64,000 nt of DNA from Levyella massiliensis (GTDB taxonomy: Bacteria > Bacillota > Clostridia > Tissierellales > Peptoniphilaceae), in assembly GCF_000308275.2 (NCBI RefSeq), contig NZ_HG529490.1, forward strand, positions 272,609-336,608, in the 5' to 3' direction. Shown here in pieces: positions 55,252 through 64,000 of the stretch. The position numbers and the translations under genes were made by a program. The notes below the pieces were generated by a model. The model did not search any database and had not been told where the DNA came from. It saw only the letters and a list, made by a program, of their open reading frames with translations. Within the stretch, counting starts at the first letter, position 1. Every line of letters begins with the position of its first letter.

Positions 55252-55732
55252 CTAGGTATATTTTGATATACGCTTTTTACCTAGCCGGAAATCGGAGTCG
55301 ATCGGCGTGTTGCGACTAGGTATATTTTGATATACGGTTTTTACCTAGCCGAAAATCGGAGCCGATCGTCGTGTCGCGACTAAGTATATTTCCATATACG
55401 TTTTTTACCTAGTCGAAAATCGGAGCCGTTCGGCATGCTGCGACTAGGTATATTTCCATATACGTTTTTTACCTAGCCGGAAATTGGAGCCGATCGGCGT
55501 GTTGCGACTAGGTATATTTCCATATACGTTTTTTACCTAGTCGAAAATCGGAGCCGTTCGGCATGCCGCGACTAGGTATTTTTCCATATACAGTTTTTAC
55601 CTAGCCGGAAATCGCCCACGAACGCTCCACAGCAGCTAGGTATTTTTCCATATACAGTTTTTACCTAGTCGAATAGCGCCCATAGGCACCAAAAGCTAAC
55701 TAGGGTTTTCTGCTATTTTAACTTTTACCTAG
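55252..55732. repeat. Repeat array 2: eight 33-bp units with exact 64-bp period
   Basis: Units start at 55252, 55316, 55380, 55444, 55508, 55572, 55636 and 55700, each exactly 64 bp after the last. Each unit is 33 bp: CTAGGTA, a core with an inner inverted repeat (GTATAT-TTCC-ATATAC or a variant), a T5-6 tract, then TACCTAG. In unit 3 the left arm reads CTAAGTA, and unit 8 is more diverged. The 31-base spacers between units 1-6 are alike and contain GCCGATCGGC or GCCGTTCGGC; the last two spacers differ, yet the 64-bp step is kept. No ORF lies here. Function unknown. Confidence 0.95.
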
Positions 55733-55962
55733 CCTGCAGATGCATCATCCGCATAAAGCCGTGCGCTTTCTCATAAAGAAGCATGGCGAGCGCTTTTCTT
55801 TCTTAGCAAAAATGCCGCTACTCATTTATCGCTTTGTCGCAGACAAGCAGTATTCCCGGTCAATCTCGCCTTGTTATGCTGTTTCATTGAATTGCTAAGC
55901 ATTGCCTATTATTTTTTAATTTTCATTCAACTCCTCTATAATGGTTCTGAAGGAGAAAGTAA
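55733..55962. other. Intergenic region between array 2 and the DUF2599-like gene
   Basis: I see no gene here. TATAAT at 55937-55942, with a weak -35 near TTTTAA (55914), is a likely promoter 21 bases before the next start. Confidence 0.5.
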
Positions 55963-56274
55963 ATGGACACAATTGACAATCAAGCGGCCATCGAAGCCGT
56001 TTTTCATACCTATTTTAACGATGGATATTTCGAGTCCCGCAGCGGCGAAATCTGCCTCACGCTGTATCCGAAGCGATGGGCTTGGCTGCCCTCGGACAAA
56101 CAAAAAGCATGGGATGCGGTTGTTGCAAAATTTTCTGATGACCCGCGTTGGGATCATACGGATGTGATGAAACAGCAATTCTATTGCCATGCGCGCTTTG
56201 TGTATCAGCTCTTTGAGCGAGAATGGAATCTTGAACCGTGGCGGACATCTATGGATTTCTTCACTTGCAATTGA
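55963..56274 (+). CDS. Small DUF2599-like protein
   Basis: This 103-residue protein has no signal peptide or membrane helix in the annotated frame. The C-terminal part FYCHARF...EWNLEPWRTSMDFFTCN resembles the DUF2599 pattern (CH...WNLEPWRP...CN) as I remember it. The role of that family is unknown and its other members are mostly secreted. AAGGAGAAAG lies before ATG 55963. It has a promoter of its own and lies directly downstream of repeat array 2. Confidence 0.65.
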   Translation: MDTIDNQAAIEAVFHTYFNDGYFESRSGEICLTLYPKRWAWLPSDKQKAWDAVVAKFSDDPRWDHTDVMKQQFYCHARFVYQLFEREWNLEPWRTSMDFFTCN

Positions 56275-56406
56275 GAGTAACGGGTATGCCTATGAAACGG
56301 CCCCATAGGTAGATTTTAGCGAGTGAACATCGCAAGAACGATCGAACCTCAACGCTTGTTTGGCGAAATCCATGGTTTAGGTCTTTGGATAGGGAAGGGG
56401 GATGGA

Positions 56407-57426
56407 ATGGAAACGAAAGGGAAGAAGAAAAGAATATTGTTGCTGGGAACTGGGGGCACCATCGCTTCGGTACAGACGAAAGACGGATTAACACCCGCTA
56501 TCAAGGCGGATCAGTTATTGCAATATGTGCCAGAGATTGCTACCAAAGTGGATGTGGATGCAAAGCAGATTTTGAACCTGGATTCCACCAATATTGAAAC
56601 CTGCCATTGGCTGACGATGGCGAAAACCATTCAACAAAATTACGATGCCTATGACGGTTTTGTACTTTGTCACGGTACGGATACGATGGCGTATTCCTCG
56701 GCTGCTCTTTCCTATTTGATTCAGCATTCGTCCAAGCCTATCGTGCTTACCGGATCACAAAAACCGATAAATCTCGACAATACCGATGCGCGTGTCAATT
56801 TGCGTGACGCTGTACGCTTTGCGGCCGATTCGCGCGCCCATGATGTCAATGTCGTTTTTGAGGGAAAGGTGATTTGCGGTACGCGCGTACAAAAGGTGCG
56901 TACAAAAAGCTACAATGCTTTTGATAGCGTGAATTATCCTTTGCTGGCAGCGATCCAGGAGGAGCGCATCGCTTTTTATATTGATGACAAAGCGCGCCAA
57001 AGTGCACCGGTTCATTTTTATTCCACGCTTGATCCTGCTGTTGGCCTGTTTAAGTTGACGCCGTCTCTTGATCCGGTGATGCTCACTGTTTTTGGCCGCT
57101 CGTTCCACGCTGTTATCATTGAAGCGTTCGGCGTGGGCGGTTTGCCAACATATCGAGCAGGTGCTTATCGCGATGCCGTCGAAAAGCTGCTGCAGGCAGG
57201 TAAAACGATCGTGATGACCACGCAGGTACCGTATGAAGGAAGCGATATGTCCGTCTATGCCGTGGGGCGGGATGTGAAAGAAGATCTTGATCTTTGGGAA
57301 GCCTATGATATGTCGCTGCCGTCGGTAGTGACAAAATTGATGTGGATATTGGGTCAAACCGAGGATCCAAAGGAAGCACGAAAACTCTTTCAAACGCCGA
57401 TTAACCGCGACACGCTGTGGTTTTAA
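56407..57426 (+). CDS. ansA: L-asparaginase, type I
   Basis: This 339-residue cytoplasmic enzyme hydrolyses asparagine to aspartate and ammonia. The two active-site threonine motifs are LGTGGTIAS (about residue 15) and LCHGTDTMAYS (about 86); the latter holds the TDT. No signal peptide is present. ATG 56407 follows GGGAAGGGGGA; an in-frame ATG at 56323 would add 28 residues with no family similarity. It is a single gene with its own terminator. Confidence 0.93.
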   Translation: METKGKKKRILLLGTGGTIASVQTKDGLTPAIKADQLLQYVPEIATKVDVDAKQILNLDSTNIETCHWLTMAKTIQQNYDAYDGFVLCHGTDTMAYSSAALSYLIQHSSKPIVLTGSQKPINLDNTDARVNLRDAVRFAADSRAHDVNVVFEGKVICGTRVQKVRTKSYNAFDSVNYPLLAAIQEERIAFYIDDKARQSAPVHFYSTLDPAVGLFKLTPSLDPVMLTVFGRSFHAVIIEAFGVGGLPTYRAGAYRDAVEKLLQAGKTIVMTTQVPYEGSDMSVYAVGRDVKEDLDLWEAYDMSLPSVVTKLMWILGQTEDPKEARKLFQTPINRDTLWF

Positions 57427-57459
57427 GGGGGAATCCTTTCGTTCTGAATTCTTAATTAT

Positions 57460-57525
57460 GAACCGACTTCAAAAAAACAAGAGGCGGTAAATTTTGATTT
57501 TGAGTGGAAGTCGGTTCTTTATTTT
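57460..57525 (+). terminator. Terminator of ansA
   Basis: GAACCGACTTC (57460-57470) pairs with GAAGTCGGTTC (57507-57517) across a 36-base loop, followed by TTTATTTT. The loop is unusually long. Confidence 0.65.
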
Positions 57526-57561
57526 CATTCTATTTTTACAAAACAATAATCATCATTTTTC

Positions 57562-57591
57562 TTGTGAAAACGATATAGCATGTATTATAAT
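57562..57591 (+). promoter_or_regulatory. Promoter of the ABC transport cluster
   Basis: TTGTGA (57562-57567) and TATAAT (57586-57591) are 18 bases apart. The leader is about 170 bases to the first gene and contains a run of eight G. Confidence 0.65.
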
Positions 57592-57608
57592 TGGAGTAGA
57601 CAGTTAGG

Positions 57609-57639
57609 TTGTCTTGATAGAAAATGGGGGGGGTATACA
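57609..57639 (+). promoter_or_regulatory. G8 tract abutting TATACA in the leader
   Basis: A run of eight G (57626-57633) is followed directly by TATACA. TTGTCT or TTGATA upstream could be a -35 with 19 or 14 bases between. The same G8-TATA arrangement occurs at 10702-10715. It might act as a second, length-variable promoter. Confidence 0.4.
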
Positions 57640-57765
57640 CAAGTAAGATTGTTGTCGGCTAAATAGGGAAAATGATTTCTACTGGCTAAAAATTATCATC
57701 GCTATCTGAAACAAGGGACTCAACTGCGCTGCAAAAGTATTAATCAAAGAAAGGGAGGAATGAAA

Positions 57766-58320
57766 ATGCCTAAGAGATTCAAAGTCTTTCTAAGTGCTTT
57801 AGCATTGCTTTTTCTATTTTGCGCCTTTCAAATCGTTCAGATCAATCGTGAAATACCGAATCAAGTTAGAGAAGTACAAAAGTCACTGCCATATACGTTG
57901 AACATAGATGGCACCGAAGTAACGGTGACCGATTATGCGTTTGGCACGAAAGAACTGGATGGAATAGCCTATCATACTTGTACGATCTTTTTGCAAGTAA
58001 AAACAGGCGACGTGATGCCTGATCCGAAGGCGCCTCTCTTTCCTTTTGCCATGGTTGAAAATGATTATATTTTCCCGGATATACAAGGATATTCAGAAAA
58101 TCTTCGCGACCCCGAAACGAGAGCGCTTGTGTTGGAGCCCAATAACACGGTGAAAGGAAGCATTATGTTTTTGCTGAGCGCTGCACAAAAAGCCGATTCC
58201 GTTCGACCGGCATTGGTGATGAAGCCGCGCGCATATCTTGAATTGTATGATCGTGAGTGGAACACAGGCAATCTTTATCTTGAATTTATTCCTTTGGAGG
58301 CAAAACGTGTTCAATCTTGA
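57766..58320 (+). CDS. Membrane-anchored extracytoplasmic protein in an ABC cluster
   Basis: This 184-residue protein has one N-terminal helix (about residues 7-24) and a beta-rich domain facing outward. I recognise no clear family; it is like the DUF4352-type domain only in outline. ATG 57766 is chosen over ATG 57760 because AGGGAGG is properly spaced. It is the first gene of a four-gene unit with two permeases and an ATPase; a role in helping the transporter is inferred only. Confidence 0.7.
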   Translation: MPKRFKVFLSALALLFLFCAFQIVQINREIPNQVREVQKSLPYTLNIDGTEVTVTDYAFGTKELDGIAYHTCTIFLQVKTGDVMPDPKAPLFPFAMVENDYIFPDIQGYSENLRDPETRALVLEPNNTVKGSIMFLLSAAQKADSVRPALVMKPRAYLELYDREWNTGNLYLEFIPLEAKRVQS

Positions 58321-59125
58321 CTTATATCGAGTAGGTTATAGAAAACGCATTTGGGCGATCATTCCCATCCTCATCATTTGTTGTGTTGTAGCCATACAGG
58401 ATATTTCCTTTGGAGATGGAGGGGAAATACCCCTGGATGTAAGGCATTGGTTTCCGTTAAATAGCGCATGGAATATGTGGCAACCCTTCTCCAATGGAAT
58501 TCCGGCGACGATATTGGGGTGGCTTTCTTTTGTGATGGTTGCCCTACCGGCAAGCGACCTCTTCTATGAAGATCAAAAACATCGCCTGGTTGTTCCTTTT
58601 CGCACAGAGAAGAGTCAAAAGATAATTACCAGATCGCACTATATCCTGAATTTTTTAGTCGGCTTTTCTGTATTGCTTCTTTTGGGGGTGGTGCAGAATG
58701 CCATCATTTTTACGCGAATCCCCATGATCCCCATTTCAGAACACTATATTCCCCCGGCGTCAGGTCAAAATATCTTTTCTCTGTTTTTCCTGAAGCAGCC
58801 TTTCTTCTATCTTGTTTTTGCATTATTACGATGTGGACTTTTTGGGGGAATATTGGCGTGTGCGTCGCTGTCAATAAATTATTGGTTAAAAGGAAGCTAT
58901 GCGGGGCTATTTATTCCGTTTTTTGTCATTCAAGTTTTCGACTTTTTATGGAACCGATTGGCTCGACTTCTTCAGCTTCCCATCGAGTGGTTTGCCCAGC
59001 TATCGATCCGATTCCCCTATGGCGTTGTAGCCTTAAACACTATGGCAAAAATCGAACTCGGCGTTTTGGTCTTCTTCATTTTCGCAACATATTTGCATGC
59101 CTGTCGAAATCGAGATGTGCTATGA
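58307..59125 (+). CDS. ABC transporter permease-like membrane protein (first)
   Basis: This 272-residue protein has about six hydrophobic segments. Its length and helix layout suit an ABC-2-type permease, but I see no strong signature. The start is GTG 58307, seven bases after GGAGG, inside the end of the upstream gene. It overlaps the next gene by four bases (ATGA). Genes of this type often serve antimicrobial-peptide export or immunity. Confidence 0.65.
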   Translation: MFNLDLYRVGYRKRIWAIIPILIICCVVAIQDISFGDGGEIPLDVRHWFPLNSAWNMWQPFSNGIPATILGWLSFVMVALPASDLFYEDQKHRLVVPFRTEKSQKIITRSHYILNFLVGFSVLLLLGVVQNAIIFTRIPMIPISEHYIPPASGQNIFSLFFLKQPFFYLVFALLRCGLFGGILACASLSINYWLKGSYAGLFIPFFVIQVFDFLWNRLARLLQLPIEWFAQLSIRFPYGVVALNTMAKIELGVLVFFIFATYLHACRNRDVL

Positions 59126-59856
59126 AGCTATTTAGTCGCAACCTCATCTATTATTTTTTCTTTTGCTTGCGGAAATCACTTCTCATTCTGATGATTTTTA
59201 CGCTTTTCCAGGGGATGGCATTACAGGAGGGGGCAGATCTGGGATTATCTCCCTATGAGACATGGACACAGATCGTTCAATGTGACGTGGGCTTGCATGT
59301 GGATGCTTCCATGTATCGACTTCCTTCGGTGTGGTTTCTATTACATTTCCTTCCTGTGTGGCTGTTTTCCGATGCTTTTTGGAAGGACTATCAAGCGAAC
59401 GGATGTCAGCTCCTATTGCAGTCCGGATCGAAAAGACTTTACTTTATAGTAGGACTTGGAAGCCTATGTACCCTGTGTATAGCGTTTCATGGGACGTTAG
59501 TTCTTGTACTAAGCGTTCTCGCATTGGTCAAAGGCGGAGGTGTTAGTGGATGGATGTCTTTTTTACGAATTCATCTGTTTTTTACCATAGAGAATATTGT
59601 GTTCCTTACAGCAGTGCTTTTTCTAAGTGCATGGATACTGTATCGAGTGGGGCTTGTCGTTGTTTTTTTGTGGTTAGGAGCAGTTAGCTTGATACCATCG
59701 CCATTTCTGTTGGGCAGTGGCTCTCTCGTTTTTCGCCAGGATTTTATGGAACCGGAAGGATATTCGCTTCCTCTAAATCTTATTGTCTGCGCACTATATT
59801 TATTTGTGGTTTTTATTCTCTATTACCGACGAACGAAGAACGTCGATGTTCTGTGA
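59122..59856 (+). CDS. ABC transporter permease-like membrane protein (second)
   Basis: This 244-residue protein has about six predicted helices. It resembles the upstream permease in size and layout but not clearly in sequence. ATG 59122 overlaps the preceding stop. The two permeases probably form a heterodimer with the ATPase encoded next. Confidence 0.65.
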   Translation: MKLFSRNLIYYFFFCLRKSLLILMIFTLFQGMALQEGADLGLSPYETWTQIVQCDVGLHVDASMYRLPSVWFLLHFLPVWLFSDAFWKDYQANGCQLLLQSGSKRLYFIVGLGSLCTLCIAFHGTLVLVLSVLALVKGGGVSGWMSFLRIHLFFTIENIVFLTAVLFLSAWILYRVGLVVVFLWLGAVSLIPSPFLLGSGSLVFRQDFMEPEGYSLPLNLIVCALYLFVVFILYYRRTKNVDVL

Positions 59857-59866
59857 GGAGGACACC

Positions 59867-60496
59867 GTGATTGAATTAAAAAACGTTGGAAAAAAGTTGG
59901 CTGAAGAGTGGGTTTTGAAAAATGTCACGTTGGACATAGAAGAAGGTGGAATTTATGGATTCGTAGGACAGAACGGATCGGGGAAGACGATGCTCTTTCG
60001 GGCTATTCTTGGACTCATTCAGCTCACAGAGGGGGAATGTTACATAGACGGGCATAAAGTAGATTTTGATCATCTACCAAAGGATGTGGGACTACTCCTT
60101 GAATCTCCGGCATTCTTGCCCTATCTGAGCGGACAGCAAAATTTAAAATTGCTTTCCTATTTGAAGTCGGAAATAACGGATAAAGAAATATCCGACATGA
60201 TGAACAAAGTAGGACTGGCAAAGGCGAAGAACAAAGCGTACGGAAAGTATTCATTGGGCATGAAGCAACGATTAGGTCTTGCCTCGGCCTTCCTTCACGC
60301 ACCGCGTCTCATTATATTAGATGAACCCACGAATGCATTGGATTCACAAGGAATTGAAATATTAGTGCAGCTGCTGAAGATGTATGCATCTAAGAAACGA
60401 ATCATTCTGATTGCAAGCCATGATGAGCAATTCTTGTCACAAGTAACGAATAGACTTTTTTATATGAGCAAGGGACAACTAACGAAAACGTTGTAA
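59867..60496 (+). CDS. ABC transporter ATP-binding protein
   Basis: This 209-residue ATPase has Walker A VGQNGSGKT (about residue 32), signature YSLGMKQRLGLA (about 128), Walker B RLIILDEPTNALD (about 147) and the switch histidine in IASHDEQF. It is shorter than typical ABC-2 ATPases (230-300 residues). GTG 59867 is supported by GAGGAGG; an in-frame ATG at 59846 would overlap the previous gene. It powers the transporter formed by the two upstream membrane proteins. Confidence 0.93.
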   Translation: MIELKNVGKKLAEEWVLKNVTLDIEEGGIYGFVGQNGSGKTMLFRAILGLIQLTEGECYIDGHKVDFDHLPKDVGLLLESPAFLPYLSGQQNLKLLSYLKSEITDKEISDMMNKVGLAKAKNKAYGKYSLGMKQRLGLASAFLHAPRLIILDEPTNALDSQGIEILVQLLKMYASKKRIILIASHDEQFLSQVTNRLFYMSKGQLTKTL

Positions 60497-60499
60497 CGA

Positions 60500-60688
60500 T
60501 CTTCATGTGATGGAGGCGTTCCGTATCATACGATGATTGTTCATTCAACAGGAAGCAATGCCGGAAACATAGGGATTTCAGCACACACTACAGCAAGACG
60601 GATTTATCCATTAAAAAAACTGGGGTTAGGCATATCTTCTACACGCCAATGGTTAGGTTTAAAGATTCGAGGCAACTATGGATATTAA
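60500..60688 (+). pseudogene. C-terminal fragment of an amidase-like protein
   Basis: Without an obvious start, the frame reads GGVPYHTMIVHSTGSNAG, then ISAHTTARRIYPLKKL, and ends at TAA 60686. The H-x(n)-SAHT pattern recalls the C-terminus of the amidase-domain family (Amidase_6-like). The rest of such a protein is missing, so this is probably a remnant. It follows the ATPase stop in the same frame. Low certainty about the family. Confidence 0.4.
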
Positions 60689-60960
60689 AAAAACCATGCT
60701 TTCGTTCGCTTTATATGGAACGTGATAGCGCCGTAAGAGATCCTTCGATGACACAATTTGAACGATTTAACGTGATGGATACGTTTAAAAAAGAGGATTC
60801 CATCCTTATGCTAGTCGATACAGTTGTGACCAATGAAGCGCAAACATTCGGTTCCGGTTGCGTTTATCGTTTGCTCTTAACGATGGAAGATGATCATCTA
60901 AGGCTTGATCAAATCATTGGAGAAAGCGGTGAGGACGCCATAAACTATGCTCAAACATGA
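60649..60960 (+). CDS. Hypothetical protein, boundaries uncertain
   Basis: An open frame ends at 60960. The part from about 60720 looks protein-like (FERFNVMDTFKKEDSILMLVDTVVTNEA); the first 25 residues do not. A separate short frame from ATG 60677 (MDIKKTMLSFALYGT) runs into a stop at about 60722, so the true gene may be frameshifted. No family recognised. It overlaps the next gene by four bases, suggesting they are translated together. Confidence 0.4.
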   Translation: MVRFKDSRQLWILKKPCFRSLYMERDSAVRDPSMTQFERFNVMDTFKKEDSILMLVDTVVTNEAQTFGSGCVYRLLLTMEDDHLRLDQIIGESGEDAINYAQT

Positions 60961-61205
60961 CGGTAGAAGAGATGCGCAAGGATATTGATCTTTTGGAAAA
61001 AAGATTACTGTCAACAGTTGATTCACCGGATGTAAAAGCGGCGTATCAAAAGGATATCGACGAGGCGAAGAAGAAATGTGATCCCAAAAGTCCAATGGAT
61101 TTTTACTATACGATGGGCATGTTTGTACGTTCTATCATGGGAATAGAGAACCGGGACATGTTGATTCCCATTATGCAGAAGCATAATGTGGCAGAGAAAC
61201 AGTAA
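60957..61205 (+). CDS. Small helical hypothetical protein
   Basis: This 82-residue, charged and probably helical protein starts at ATG 60957 (ATGA overlap with the upstream frame). No domain recognised. Translational coupling is the main sign that it is real. Confidence 0.45.
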   Translation: MTVEEMRKDIDLLEKRLLSTVDSPDVKAAYQKDIDEAKKKCDPKSPMDFYYTMGMFVRSIMGIENRDMLIPIMQKHNVAEKQ

Positions 61206-61352
61206 TTCTCGTCTATGGAAGGTCGTCCAAAGATCGACCAAATGAGATGCTTTTCTATCAATAGAAAGGCTTGATTTGGCGAAAAAAAACCTTCGTCAGT
61301 GGATAATAGAGTTTCTCTACATGAAAAAATGAAAAAAGCTTGGAAAAGGTGC

Positions 61353-61381
61353 TTGACAGTTCAGGCACCTTTTAGTATTCT
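61353..61381 (+). promoter_or_regulatory. rRNA operon promoter P1
   Basis: TTGACA (61353-61358) and TATTCT (61376-61381) are 17 bases apart. Confidence 0.75.
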
Positions 61382-61447
61382 AATCAACGGCTTCACTCGT
61401 GGGGCAAACAGAAATGAAAAAAATATGAAAAATATTTGAAAAATTTC

Positions 61448-61476
61448 TTGACAAAGCCATACGATGTTGCTAATAT
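61448..61476 (+). promoter_or_regulatory. rRNA operon promoter P2
   Basis: Perfect TTGACA (61448-61453) and TAATAT (61471-61476) are 17 bases apart, preceded by an A/T-rich stretch like an UP element (61415-61445). It lies 95 bases after P1, a tandem arrangement normal for rRNA operons. Confidence 0.85.
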
Positions 61477-61498
61477 GTATAAGTCACCTCGCGTGACG

Positions 61499-61534
61499 CG
61501 AACCTAAACAACTGAATCAATCAATAAACTTTGA
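61499..61534 (+). other. 5' arm of the 16S processing stem
   Basis: GAACCTA...ATCAATCAATAAAC-TTGA is complementary to the stretch at 63258-63283 after the 16S gene. The two would form a long stem cut by RNase III. Confidence 0.7.
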
Positions 61535-61587
61535 GTTGAAATAATTCAAAACAACAAATTTAGAGTCAAGATATTGGCTCTCAAAAA

Positions 61588-63120
<1,533 letters not shown>

Positions 63121-63257
63121 AGCGAAAAGAGAGGAAGGATGGAGATACACGGAGGAAGAAATTCGGAAAAGGCCGTTTATACGGAAGAAGTACGGAGGAC
63201 GAACCCGCGAAACCCATTCGGAATTCTTTTTGCAAGATAAGACTCAATTAGAGTCGT

Positions 63258-63283
63258 TCAAGGTTTATTGATTGATTAGGTTC
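63258..63283 (+). other. 3' arm of the 16S processing stem
   Basis: TCAAGGTTTATTGATTGATT-AGGTTC pairs with the leader segment at 61499-61534. Confidence 0.7.
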
Positions 63284-63311
63284 ACTTGATCACCCTTCGG
63301 GGTGATTTTGT

Positions 63312-63384
63312 GGGGATATAGCTCAGCTGGGAGAGCACCTGCCTTGCAAGCAGGGGGTCAAGGGTTCGATTCCCTTTATCTCCA
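63312..63384 (+). tRNA. tRNA-Ala (anticodon TGC) in the 16S-23S spacer
   Basis: GGGGATA pairs with TATCTCC, followed by A. Anticodon loop CTTGCAA gives TGC, inside stem CCTGC/GCAGG. The T loop GGTTCGATTCC is intact. No CCA is encoded. Only this tRNA lies in the spacer; tRNA-Ile is absent. Confidence 0.97.
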
Positions 63385-63466
63385 TGCCGATTTCGGCTTA
63401 TGCCGTGCGGCATCTTTCCAATAGGAAAGTTTGATCCTTGACAATTCAATCGTAATAGATATTTCT

Positions 63467-64000
<534 letters not shown>

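Noticed and set aside
55252..55732. CRISPR array or tandem terminators of the ATPase operon
   Set aside because: Spacers are nearly identical among the first units, unlike CRISPR spacers, and a strong terminator already ends the operon before the array.

Overview
The window comes from a low- to mid-GC Gram-positive anaerobe. The gene families (RnfCDGEAB, V/A-type ATPase, AddAB, Prp with an N-terminally extended L27, LCP protein, BirA-regulated biotin genes) and the 16S rRNA sequence fit Firmicutes/Bacillota of the Clostridia-Tissierellia kind. About 50% GC with this gene content makes me think of a Peptoniphilaceae member such as Murdochiella or a relative, but that genus is only a guess from reading the sequence. 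Almost all genes are on the + strand and point toward the rRNA operon at the right edge.

Layout. 1-4.1 kb: end of polA, a frameshifted coaE, a lytic transglycosylase and tRNA-Leu(GAG). 4.4-9.4 kb: the six-gene Rnf respiratory complex, with rnfE frameshifted. 9.4-13 kb: galK, a small membrane protein behind a promoter with a G-tract, a NusG-II protein, a Gx-type membrane protein and radC. 13.1-18.9 kb: mreB-mreC-mreD and a very large PBP2 (elongasome). 19.0-21.5 kb: rplU-prp-rpmA and obgE. 21.6-22.05 kb: repeat array 1. 22.1-27 kb: BirA operator, bioY-bioB-bioD-bioA and birA. 27-31.1 kb: guaB (minus), gpsA and an LCP protein. 31.2-32.6 kb: tmRNA with a decayed prophage fragment directly behind it. 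32.8-36.5 kb: a barnase/barstar pair, a glutaredoxin-like protein and two lipoproteins (one frameshifted). 36.8-44.8 kb: ROK kinase, addB and addA in one operon. 44.8-46.6 kb: an SDR and a membrane J-protein. 46.7-55.2 kb: a nine-gene V-type ATPase operon. 55.25-55.73 kb: repeat array 2. 55.9-61.2 kb: a DUF2599-like protein, an asparaginase, a four-gene ABC transport cluster and gene remnants. 61.3 kb to the end: an rRNA operon with tandem promoters, 16S, tRNA-Ala(TGC) and the start of 23S.

How the genes work together. Rnf couples ferredoxin oxidation and NAD reduction to an ion gradient, and the V-type ATPase uses or builds that gradient. BioY with BioB/BioD/BioA and BirA form a partial biotin synthesis, uptake and control module. 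MreBCD, PBP2, the transglycosylase and the LCP protein serve cell-wall growth. AddAB and PolA serve DNA repair.

The most unusual feature is a pair of intergenic arrays. Their sequences are unrelated, but each has exactly eight inverted-repeat units. In array 2 all starts are 64 bp apart, even where the spacers have diverged. In array 1 the steps are 53, 64, 64, 54, 64, 64 and 51 bp, so they differ by about one helical turn. I know of no described element with these properties. Other points to follow up are G8 tracts at two promoter regions and three single-base frameshifts in otherwise intact genes.
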